A stretch of DNA of 64,000 bases, taken from Pseudomonas wadenswilerensis (GTDB lineage Bacteria > Pseudomonadota > Gammaproteobacteria > Pseudomonadales > Pseudomonadaceae). The position numbers and the translations under genes are program-made. Below the pieces are notes generated by a model. The model was given only the letters and a program-made list of their open reading frames with translations. It had not been told where the DNA came from and ran no database searches. Each line of letters starts with the position of its first letter. Position 1 is the first letter of the stretch. Shown piece by piece: positions 53,321 through 61,052 of this stretch. The stretch lies in NCBI RefSeq assembly GCF_900497695.1, contig NZ_UIDD01000012.1, forward strand, positions 2,501 to 66,500. Reading direction: 5' to 3'.

Positions 53321-54661
53321 ATGTCCCGTTTGCTGACCGACTGGCGCGACCGCCCGACCCATATCAAGGTCTGGGCGCTGGCCGCGCCGATGATACTTTC
53401 GAATATTTCCGTACCATTGGTGGCCCTGGTCGACAGCGCCGTAATCGGCCACCTGCCCCATGCCCATCAACTGGGTGCGGTGGCGGTGGGCGCCAGCCTG
53501 TACACCTTCCTGGCCTGGGTCATGGGCTTTCTGCGCATGGGTTCGACCGGTTTCGCCGCCCAGGCTGCGGGCCGTGCCGACGGTGCGGCATTACGCCAGG
53601 TGTTGCTGCAAGGCCTGCTGCTGGCGCTGCTTTTTTCCCTGTTGCTAGGCTTGCTGGCCCTGCCGTTCAGCCACCTGGCCCTGCAATTGATGCAACCGAC
53701 GGCGGCGCTGGAGCAATCGACCCACGACTTCTTCCAGACTCGCCTGCTCGGGCTGCCGGCGGCGCTGGCCAGCTTCGCCCTGGTCGGCTGGTTCCTCGGC
53801 ACCCAGAACGCCAAGGCGCCGCTGGCGATCCTGTTGACTACCAACCTGCTCAACATCGCCCTCAATCTGTGGTTCGTGCTCGGCCTGGACTGGGGCGTGA
53901 TCGGTTCGGCCCGCGCCTCGGTGATTGCCGAATGGAGCGCCGCCCTGCTCGGCCTGGCCCTGACCCGGCCGGCCCTGCGCGCCTACCCTGGGCAGATCGC
54001 CTGGGCGCTGCTGGCGCGCTGGCAGAGCTGGCGGCCGCTGCTCAGCGTCAACCGCGACATCTTCATCCGCAGCCTGGCGCTGCAGGCGGTGTTCTTCCTG
54101 ATCACCGTACAAGGCACGCGGCTGGGTGAAGCGACAGTGGCGGCCAACGCCCTGCTGCTCAATGGCCTGTTGCTCACCGCCTATGCCCTCGATGGTCTGG
54201 CCCATGCGGTCGAGGCGCTGTGCGGGCACGCCATCGGTGCCGGCGATCGCCAGGCATTAAGGCGCTCGCTCACCGTTGCCTGCGGCTGGTCGTTGCTGGC
54301 CAGTTCCGGCTTTGCCGTATTGTTTCTGTTGGGCGGACATCTGTTCATCAACATGCAGACCGACATCGCCAACGTACGCGAAACCGCCTACCAGTACCTG
54401 CCGTACCTGGCACTGCTGCCGTTGATTGCGGTGTGGAGCTATCTGCTTGATGGCTTGTTCATCGGCGCCACGCGGGCGCGGGAGATGCGCAACGGCATGC
54501 TGCTCAGCGTACTCATCGCCCTGCCGGTCGCCTATGTCGCCCGCGACCTGGGCAACCACGGCTTGTGGTTGGGGTTTCTGCTGTTCATGGCCTTGCGCGG
54601 GGTGACGCTGGGGGTGATGGGCTGGCGGTTGCAGCGGCGGGATGGGTGGTTTGTGCGGTAG
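53321..54661 (+). CDS. dinF: MATE-family efflux transporter, DinF type
   Basis: A 446-residue 12-helix MATE exporter. Typical stretches are HIKVWALAAPMILSNISVPL, VGASLYTFLAWVMGFLRMG and YALDGLAHAVEALCGHAIGA. It uses the proton or sodium gradient to export organic cations or oxidised compounds; DinF relatives have been linked to oxidative stress and bile salts. The ATG at 53321 has AGGAG upstream. No LexA box is obvious near its start. It converges with speA across a REP pair. Confidence 0.9.
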   Translation: MSRLLTDWRDRPTHIKVWALAAPMILSNISVPLVALVDSAVIGHLPHAHQLGAVAVGASLYTFLAWVMGFLRMGSTGFAAQAAGRADGAALRQVLLQGLLLALLFSLLLGLLALPFSHLALQLMQPTAALEQSTHDFFQTRLLGLPAALASFALVGWFLGTQNAKAPLAILLTTNLLNIALNLWFVLGLDWGVIGSARASVIAEWSAALLGLALTRPALRAYPGQIAWALLARWQSWRPLLSVNRDIFIRSLALQAVFFLITVQGTRLGEATVAANALLLNGLLLTAYALDGLAHAVEALCGHAIGAGDRQALRRSLTVACGWSLLASSGFAVLFLLGGHLFINMQTDIANVRETAYQYLPYLALLPLIAVWSYLLDGLFIGATRAREMRNGMLLSVLIALPVAYVARDLGNHGLWLGFLLFMALRGVTLGVMGWRLQRRDGWFVR

Positions 54662-54681
54662 TTTCTGGGTCTGCTGCGCAG

Positions 54682-54755
54682 CCCATCGCTGGCAAGGCCA
54701 GCTCCCACAAGAGTGCGGCACTGCACCTGTGGGAGCCGGACTTGCCGGCGATGGG
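54682..54755. repeat. Inverted REP pair between dinF and speA
   Basis: CCCATCGCTGGCAAGGCCAG... (54682-54709) and its near-perfect inverse complement (54728-54755) flank 18 bp. This is the second REP type of the window, with GCTCCCACA ends. It lies between two convergent genes and can act as a two-way terminator or mRNA-end block. Confidence 0.8.
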
Positions 54756-54797
54756 GTCGACGCGCAGCCAGCGACTGCACGCGACCCGCACCACTGA

Positions 54798-56711
54798 TCA
54801 GCTCGACAGGTACGACGAGCGGGTCAGCCCCAGACGCAGCGCGTCGAGGAACTGGGTCTTCTCACGGGCAGTGATCTTGGCGCTGGCGCACTTGTCGCGG
54901 TAATGAGTCATCAACTCCTCCGGCGACAGGTGCACATAACGCAACATGTCTTCGATGGTGTCGTGGGTCTCGATACCGGCGTGGTACACGCTGCCGTTCG
55001 GGTTCTGGTAGATGTTCACCGAGTCGGTATCACCGAACAGGTTGTGCATGTCCCCCAGGATCTCCTGGTAGGCACCCACCAGGAAGATACCCAGCAGGTA
55101 GTCTTCACCCTCGTTGATCGCGTGCACCGGCAGGCTGGTCTCGATGCTCTGCTCGTCGACGTACTGGTTGATCTTGCCATCCGAGTCGCAGGTCAGGTCC
55201 TGCAGCACGGCGCGGCGCAGCGGCTCTTCATCCAGGCGATGCAGCGGCAGGATTGGCAGCACCTGGCCGATCGCCCAGGTGTCCGGCAGGCTCTGGAACA
55301 CCGAGAAGTTGCAGATGTACTTGTCGGCCAGCTTGTCGTTGAGCTCGTCCAGCACCTGGCGGTGCGAACGCTGACGGGCCTTGAGCGAGTTGTGCAGGCG
55401 CCGGCAAACGGCAAAGTAGCACTGCTCGGCCAGGGCTTTTTCGGCCAGGGTGATCTTGCCGTCGGCGTACTGGGCGGCGACATCGCTCATGTAGTGAGTG
55501 GCGCGCCAGTAGGTCTCGGTGACCATCTCGATATCGGTCGGGCCCAGCAGGTCGGCCAGCCACTGTACGGTCTCGGGCAGGTTTTCCTTGTTCTCGATCA
55601 GCGGCACTTCGTCGTTGTGCTTCTCGACATCGGTCACCTGCACCACCAACATGGCATGGTGTGCGGTCAGCGAGCGGCCGCTTTCCGAGAAGATGTGCGG
55701 ATGCGGCAGGCCCTGGGCATCGCAGAACTCCTTGAGCATGCCGACCACGACACCGGCGTAGTCATCCATGTCGTAGTTGATCGAGCTGGCGTTGCGCGAG
55801 TGGGTGCCGTCGTAGTCAACGCCCAGGCCGCCGCCGACGTCGATGTGATCGACCGGCAGGTTCAGCGCGCGCAGCTCGCCGTAGTAACGGATGGCTTCCT
55901 TGAAACCGTGCTGGTAGTCGGCCAGGTTGGCGATCTGCGAGCCCATGTGGAAGTGCAGCAAGCGGATACCCTGGTCCAGGCCGGCATCGCGGAAGCGCTG
56001 CACCACCGAAATCAGTTGCGCCGCCGAAAGACCGAACTTGGACTTCTCGCCACCGGTATCGGCCCACTTGCTCGAGGCCAGCGACGACAGGCGCACGCGC
56101 AGGCCGACCTGCGGCTTGACCTTGAGCTCGGCGGCTTCTTCGATCACCAGGGCCACTTCCGACTCTTTCTCGATGACGATGAAGACGTTGTGGCCCAGCT
56201 TCTGGCCCATCAATGCCAGGCGGATGAACTCGCGGTCCTTGTAACCGTTGCAGACGATGGTGCCGCCTTTCGGCGCCAGCGCCAACACGGCCAGCAGCTC
56301 GGGCTTGGAGCCGGCTTCAAGGCCAATGGAGACGTTCTGGGTGGCGATGATGTTTTCCACCACCGCTTCTTGCTGGTTGACCTTAATCGGGTACAGCGCG
56401 GTGTACTGGCTCTGGTATTCCAGTCGCGCGATATTGGCGTCAAAAGCGCCGGTCAGCTGGCGCACGCGGTCCTGGAGGATGTCCGGGAAACGTACCAGCA
56501 ATGGCAGCGACAGGCCGCTCTTGCGCAGCTCGTCGACCTGTTCGAACAGGTCGATCGGCGCACTCTCTGGCCCATTCGGGCGGACTTCGACGCGCCCGGC
56601 CTCGTTGATTGCGAAGTAACCGGCCCCCCAATGGCGAATGCCGTAAACACTGCGGCTGTCCGCAACTGTCCATTGGCTGCCATCGTCTTTGCGTGTGCGT
56701 CGTACGGACAT
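54798..56711 (-). CDS. speA: Biosynthetic arginine decarboxylase
   Basis: A 637-residue PLP-dependent fold III decarboxylase that makes agmatine from arginine, the first step of putrescine synthesis. The PLP lysine is in ALYPIKVNQQEAVVENI (about residue 110). HFHMGSQI and VGGGLGVDYDG bind the cofactor phosphate. The C-terminal active-site segment is LTCDSDGKINQYVDEQ. Length and sequence match SpeA. The same order speA / SUI1 / NUDIX / DUF2333 / gcbA / ctpL is found in P. aeruginosa (PA4839 to PA4844) as I recall. Confidence 0.96.
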   Translation of the reverse strand: MSVRRTRKDDGSQWTVADSRSVYGIRHWGAGYFAINEAGRVEVRPNGPESAPIDLFEQVDELRKSGLSLPLLVRFPDILQDRVRQLTGAFDANIARLEYQSQYTALYPIKVNQQEAVVENIIATQNVSIGLEAGSKPELLAVLALAPKGGTIVCNGYKDREFIRLALMGQKLGHNVFIVIEKESEVALVIEEAAELKVKPQVGLRVRLSSLASSKWADTGGEKSKFGLSAAQLISVVQRFRDAGLDQGIRLLHFHMGSQIANLADYQHGFKEAIRYYGELRALNLPVDHIDVGGGLGVDYDGTHSRNASSINYDMDDYAGVVVGMLKEFCDAQGLPHPHIFSESGRSLTAHHAMLVVQVTDVEKHNDEVPLIENKENLPETVQWLADLLGPTDIEMVTETYWRATHYMSDVAAQYADGKITLAEKALAEQCYFAVCRRLHNSLKARQRSHRQVLDELNDKLADKYICNFSVFQSLPDTWAIGQVLPILPLHRLDEEPLRRAVLQDLTCDSDGKINQYVDEQSIETSLPVHAINEGEDYLLGIFLVGAYQEILGDMHNLFGDTDSVNIYQNPNGSVYHAGIETHDTIEDMLRYVHLSPEELMTHYRDKCASAKITAREKTQFLDALRLGLTRSSYLSS

Positions 56712-56864
56712 TGAAGTCCCCTATATAGAAAGTCGAAAAACACTGGCCGGCATGGGGCGGGCGCAGTGTAAAACCTGAAAGTGACGATTATCCGTGTTCA
56801 GGGATAGACCCTTCCTACGGGAACGAGTTTAGAAAGCGAATTGCAAAAAATCGCGATGCAGTCT

Positions 56865-57236
56865 TCAGCCGCCGGACTTTTTCGCTTTGAAGCCCTGTTT
56901 GATCAGCTCGGCCAGTAACAGCTCGACATGATCGCCCTGGATTTCGATGACCCCGTCTTTCAACGCGCCGCCGGTTCCGCAGCGGCGCTTGAGCGTGCTG
57001 GCCAGATCCTTTAGCTGTTCCAGGGGCAGCGGCACGCCGCTGATGGTCGTCACCGTCTTGCCGCCACGGCCCTTGCTTTCGCGGCGCACGCGAGCAATGC
57101 CATCGCCTTCGGGGATGAGCGTCTGTTTGCAGATGCAGGCATCTATGGGTTTGCTGCAGTCCGGGCAATGCCGGCCTGCATCAGTGGAGAACACCAGGCC
57201 ACCCAGGGCGGCGAATGATGCGGCTTTCTTGGCCAC
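56865..57236 (-). CDS. SUI1/YciH-family translation initiation factor-like protein
   Basis: A 123-residue eIF1-like protein of the YciH family. The N-terminal region has a zinc-ribbon-like cysteine set (CPDCSKPIDACIC). The SUI1 core includes RRESKGRGGKTVTTISGVPL and TLKRRCGTGGALKDG. It binds the 30S subunit and affects start-site choice. The start is a GTG with GAGGA about 7 nt upstream, and the tail is Lys-rich. Monocistronic upstream of speA. Confidence 0.92.
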   Translation of the reverse strand: MAKKAASFAALGGLVFSTDAGRHCPDCSKPIDACICKQTLIPEGDGIARVRRESKGRGGKTVTTISGVPLPLEQLKDLASTLKRRCGTGGALKDGVIEIQGDHVELLLAELIKQGFKAKKSGG

Positions 57237-57430
57237 TTTTGATCCTCTACGGTGAGGATAAAAACTGGTCGACGCCCCTGGCGGGGTACCGACCGCGAAG
57301 CCCCACTCTGGCAGGGGCAGCGCAACTGCCGCATGAAGCGTGCGGCAGCCTTAAAAGGCCGCGCAGTGTAACGATAAATGTCGCGAATGCTAAGTACAAA
57401 ACTGCGCCATTTTGCATGTGATTCGCGACG

Positions 57431-57967
57431 TCAGGCTTGACGGTCGATGTAGCGCTGCAAAGCGGCCAGTGAATCGGGGCAATATGGCTGTTGCCGGCTG
57501 TCGGCCAGGGCCTGATCGACGGGGATGAAGCGCGCCTCGCTGACCTCCTCCGGTTGCAGGCGCAAAGGCCCGTCCCAGACGGCCGAAAACACTGCACACC
57601 AGAGCCGGTTGCCGGGCTGGTCGAAGAAAAAACACTCGTGGGCGGTGAGTTCGACCCCACCCACCCCGAGCTCTTCTTCCAGTTCGCGGGCCGCCGACTC
57701 GGCAAAGCTTTCATCGGCCTGGACCATGCCACCGGCGGCGACATCCCAGTAACCCGGGTAGATCGCCTTGCTCTCGGTGCGCCGGTGCACGCACAGCTCT
57801 CCAGCGGAGTTGAACAACAGGATGTAGGTGCCGCGCCCGATCAGCCCGCGCTCGCGCAACTCAGCCCGAGGCAAGGCGCCGAGCACGCGGTCGTCTTCGT
57901 CCACCCAGGCAATCAGCTCGAGGTCGGAGGCAGCGCGGTGCGCCGCCTCCTCCTTGGAGATCGACAC
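57431..57967 (-). CDS. NUDIX hydrolase (YfcD/IDI-like)
   Basis: A 178-residue NUDIX protein. The box lies in GGMVQADESFAESAARELEE followed by ELG, matching GX5EX7REUXEEXGU. The N-terminal DEDDRVLGALPRAELRE and the HRRTESKAIYPGYWD segment are typical of the YfcD group, whose substrates are unsettled. It starts with a GTG at 57967, 4 bp after the DUF2333 stop, so the two genes are one transcript. The GTG start is judged from the tight spacing; no better start is nearby. Confidence 0.87.
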   Translation of the reverse strand: MSISKEEAAHRAASDLELIAWVDEDDRVLGALPRAELRERGLIGRGTYILLFNSAGELCVHRRTESKAIYPGYWDVAAGGMVQADESFAESAARELEEELGVGGVELTAHECFFFDQPGNRLWCAVFSAVWDGPLRLQPEEVSEARFIPVDQALADSRQQPYCPDSLAALQRYIDRQA

Positions 57968-57971
57968 CGGA

Positions 57972-59045
57972 TCAGCCCTGGGTCAGCAGTTGACGCAGGT
58001 CGATTACCGCAGCGTTGGCCCGCGAGATGTAGTTAGCCATTACCAGCGAGTGGTTGGCCCACATGCCGAAGCCACTACCGTTCAGCACCATCGGGCTCCA
58101 CAGCGGTTCCTGCGAGGCTTCCAGCTCACGGATGATCTGGCGCACGCTGACCGTGGCGTTCTTCTTCGCCAGCACATCGGCGAAGTCGACCTCGATGGCG
58201 CGCAGCAGGTGCGACAGCGCCCAGGCCTGGCCGCGGGCTTCGTAGAACACGTTGTCGATCTGCAGCCACGGGGTCTCGACCACTTCTTCGTCAAGCTGCG
58301 GCACCTGGCCCGGCAGCACCGATTCGGTCTTCAGGGTGCTGTTGAGCTTGACCCGGCCGACGCTGGCCGACAGCCGCTGCGACAGCGAACCCAGGCGAGT
58401 GGCGACGTCACCCAGCCAGTTGTTGAGGTTGTCGGCGCGGGTGTAGAACAGTGCGCCCTGCTGATCCGGCGAGGACAGGCGGTTCTGGTAGCGGGTCAGC
58501 GAGTTGATGCCTTCCTGGAACTCGGATTCGCTCGACGGCAGGATCCAGCTCTTGTTGTCGAAGTTGAAGCGCGGCTCGGCCTTGGCCAGATCGGCGTCTT
58601 CGGTGGACTGCGACTGCGAGCGGGCGAAGTCCTTGCGCAGGGCGCGGCTCAGGTCACGCACCTGGACCAGCACGCCGTATTCCCAGCTGGGCATGTTGTC
58701 CATCCACAGGCCTGGCGGGAAGCGGTCGTTGGAAATGTAGCCACCGGGCTTGTTGAGCAGGGTACCGGCCACGGTCTTGAGGGTTTCGATGGTGGTGTAG
58801 CCGACAACCATCTGCTTGCCGGTCTTTTCTGCAGCCGCCTGGGCGTTCTGCTGCACCGGGAACAGGTCGGGCTCGGCGCTCCAGTACCAGCCCAGGCCCA
58901 CGCACACCAGCAGGTACAGGCCGATCAGCGAGCCCAGGGCACGGCTGAACAGCAACCCGCCGAAATAACTGCGGGTAGCGGCAGTGCGCGGTTCGACCCG
59001 CTCACGCGCCTCGGCTTTGCCTGTACGGTTTTTCCAGTCCAGCAT
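57972..59045 (-). CDS. DUF2333 family membrane-anchored protein
   Basis: A 357-residue protein with one membrane helix at about 34-55 (LGSLIGLYLLVCVGLGWYW) and a mainly alpha-helical periplasmic part, as in DUF2333. Conserved stretches are PGGYISNDRFPPGLWMDNMP, WEYGVLVQVRDLSRALRKDF and GFGMWANHSLVMANYISRAN. No enzyme motif. It is co-transcribed with the NUDIX gene and divergent from gcbA. The family is restricted to Gammaproteobacteria as far as I recall. Function unknown. Confidence 0.88.
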   Translation of the reverse strand: MLDWKNRTGKAEARERVEPRTAATRSYFGGLLFSRALGSLIGLYLLVCVGLGWYWSAEPDLFPVQQNAQAAAEKTGKQMVVGYTTIETLKTVAGTLLNKPGGYISNDRFPPGLWMDNMPSWEYGVLVQVRDLSRALRKDFARSQSQSTEDADLAKAEPRFNFDNKSWILPSSESEFQEGINSLTRYQNRLSSPDQQGALFYTRADNLNNWLGDVATRLGSLSQRLSASVGRVKLNSTLKTESVLPGQVPQLDEEVVETPWLQIDNVFYEARGQAWALSHLLRAIEVDFADVLAKKNATVSVRQIIRELEASQEPLWSPMVLNGSGFGMWANHSLVMANYISRANAAVIDLRQLLTQG

Positions 59046-59226
59046 GGCGTTGTCCTTTCAGTCACGTCGGTTCAAGGGGTTCGACCGCAACCCCCGGGCT
59101 TCGTGCCAGCGCGATGGGCATTTTGTGCCGCGCGCCACCTGCCGGGGTCGGCAAGTATCGCTGCACTATAAATCAAGCACGGCGCTTCGCATAAGCGACT
59201 ATTGGGTCAGCAAATGAATAAACGGA

Positions 59227-59249
59227 CTTGTACAGTTAATTGATACAAG
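59227..59249. promoter_or_regulatory. Inverted repeat in the DUF2333/gcbA promoter region
   Basis: CTTGTA (59227-59232) and TACAAG (59244-59249) flank an A+T-rich 11-bp centre, CAGTTAATTGA. It is a dyad of operator size about 80 bp upstream of the gcbA ATG. The protein that binds it is unknown. Confidence 0.35.
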
Positions 59250-59327
59250 GCACTCGATTGCCGGGAAAGTGGTGCTAGCATAGAGCCATCACTCGACCTC
59301 AGCCTCACCCTTATAAGTAGTCAGGAC

Positions 59328-60944
59328 ATGACCGAGCCAGAAGACCCCAGTCGTGAGCGCCTCAAGCAACACTTTGCCCAGCGGGTCATCCATCAGGCCC
59401 GGCAAATCCTAGAGATCTGGCAGCGCCTGCAGCGCAGCGAGTGGTCCACTGGCGACCTGGGTGAGCTGTGCGAAGCCAACCTGCGCCTGCAACGCTATGC
59501 CGAGCGCTTCGAGCAGCCCGAGCATAGCCAGCTGGCCGAAGCCATCGGTCATGCCCTGGAGGCGGTCGAGGCCAACAGCGCGCGCCTGAGCAGCCAACTG
59601 ATCAGCGAACTCAACCGGCTGATGCAGCGCCTGTCGCGCACCGGCCTGCGCCAGGGCGACCAGCTTGAGCAAGTACCGCTGCCGCCGCTGCGCAAGCCGG
59701 TGTACATCATGCTCCAGGACCACGACCGCGCCGAACGCCTGGCCCAGCAGCTGGAATTCTTCGGCTTGGGTGTACAGGCCTTGTACAGCGCCGCCGCCTT
59801 CCAGGCGACCATGAGCGAGCGACTGCCCTCGGCGATCGTCATGGACGTCGACTTCACCGGCCCCGGTGTCGGCCTGCAACTGGCCGCCCAGGCCCAGCAG
59901 GGCCTGGAACAGCGGGTGCCGTTGCTGTTTTTCAGCCTGCACGAAACCGATACCCCGACCCGCCTGGCCGCCGTGCGCGCCGGCGGCCAGGAATTTCTCA
60001 CCGGCACCCTGGAGGCCTCGAGCCTGCTGGAGAAAGTCGAGCTGCTGACCAGCGTCACCCAGTACGAGCCTTTCAAAGTGCTGATCATCGACGACTCGCG
60101 GGCCCAGGCCCTGCACACCGAGCGCCTGCTCAACAGCGCCGGGATCGTCACCCGCACCCTGATCGACCCGATCCAGACCATGGCCGAGCTTGCCGACTTC
60201 CAGCCCGACCTGATCATCCTCGACATGTACATGCCCGCCTGCACCGGCACGGAGCTGGCCAAGGTGATCCGCCACAACGACCGATATGTCAGCGTGCCGA
60301 TCATCTACCTGTCGGCCGAGGACGACCTGGATAAACAGCTCGACGCCATGAGCGAAGGCGGCGATGACTTTTTGACCAAGCCGATCCGCTCGCGGCACCT
60401 GATCACCACCGTGCGCAACCGCGCTGCCCGTGCGCGCAATCTCAAGGCGCGCATGGTTCGCGACAGCCTCACCGGGCTGTACAACCACACCCACATCCTG
60501 CAACTGCTCGAAGACTGCAGCTTTCGCGCGCGCCGCGAAGAACAGCCGCTGAGCTTCGCCATGCTCGATATCGACCACTTCAAGAAGGTCAACGACAGCC
60601 ACGGCCACCCCATGGGCGACCGGGTAATCAAGAGCCTGGCGCTGTTTCTTAAACAGCGCCTGCGCAAGACCGACTTCATCGGCCGTTATGGCGGTGAAGA
60701 ATTCGCCATCGTCATGCCCAACACCGACCTGGGCTCGGCGCACAAGGTGCTCGATGAAATCCGTCGGCGCTTTGCCGAGATCCACTACCCGGCCCAGCCC
60801 CGCGACCTGTCCTGCACCTTCAGCGCGGGGATTGTGCAGTTGAGCGAAGGCCTGGATGCCCTGAGCATGGCTACCGCCGCCGACGAGGCGCTGTACCGGG
60901 CCAAGGGTGCCGGGCGCAACTGCGTACAGCGGGTTGAAGCATAA
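59328..60944 (+). CDS. gcbA: Diguanylate cyclase GcbA (receiver-receiver-GGDEF)
   Basis: A 538-residue cytoplasmic regulator. An alpha-helical N-terminal part (1-110) precedes the first receiver (about 125-240), which keeps MDVDF but lacks the conserved lysine (FLTGTL instead). The second receiver (about 248-365) is complete: IIDDS, LDMYMPACTG and FLTKPI. The GGDEF domain has GGEEF at 455-459 and an inhibitory I-site RKTD ending five residues before it. It should make c-di-GMP with product feedback. In P. aeruginosa and P. fluorescens GcbA controls attachment and dispersal. It is divergent from DUF2333 and followed by ctpL. Confidence 0.92.
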   Translation: MTEPEDPSRERLKQHFAQRVIHQARQILEIWQRLQRSEWSTGDLGELCEANLRLQRYAERFEQPEHSQLAEAIGHALEAVEANSARLSSQLISELNRLMQRLSRTGLRQGDQLEQVPLPPLRKPVYIMLQDHDRAERLAQQLEFFGLGVQALYSAAAFQATMSERLPSAIVMDVDFTGPGVGLQLAAQAQQGLEQRVPLLFFSLHETDTPTRLAAVRAGGQEFLTGTLEASSLLEKVELLTSVTQYEPFKVLIIDDSRAQALHTERLLNSAGIVTRTLIDPIQTMAELADFQPDLIILDMYMPACTGTELAKVIRHNDRYVSVPIIYLSAEDDLDKQLDAMSEGGDDFLTKPIRSRHLITTVRNRAARARNLKARMVRDSLTGLYNHTHILQLLEDCSFRARREEQPLSFAMLDIDHFKKVNDSHGHPMGDRVIKSLALFLKQRLRKTDFIGRYGGEEFAIVMPNTDLGSAHKVLDEIRRRFAEIHYPAQPRDLSCTFSAGIVQLSEGLDALSMATAADEALYRAKGAGRNCVQRVEA

Positions 60945-60945
60945 A

Positions 60946-60965
60946 GGCAATGTGCCAGTTTTTTT
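60946..60965 (+). terminator. Weak terminator after gcbA
   Basis: A short stem GGCA/TGCC (60946-60956) is followed after two bases by a run of seven T (60959-60965). The stem is only 4 bp, so strength is doubtful, but the position just after the TAA fits. Confidence 0.35.
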
Positions 60966-60980
60966 CACCGACCTGCCCGC

Positions 60981-61002
60981 TTCGTCATAACCTGGTCATA
61001 AA
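60981..61002 (+). promoter_or_regulatory. Pho box upstream of ctpL
   Basis: Two direct 11-bp repeats, TTCGTCATAAC and CTGGTCATAAA, both close to the PhoB half-site consensus CTGTCATAWAW. They lie 51 bp before the ctpL ATG, so PhoB would stand in for the -35. Control of ctpL by phosphate starvation is known in P. aeruginosa. Confidence 0.85.
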
Positions 61003-61052
61003 AACGCAATAACTTCAGGCGCTTACCATTCGGCCGTTGGTAGACACCGGAC

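Noticed and set aside
54903..56714. 603-codon plus-strand open frame
   Set aside because: Antisense to speA; no family resemblance.
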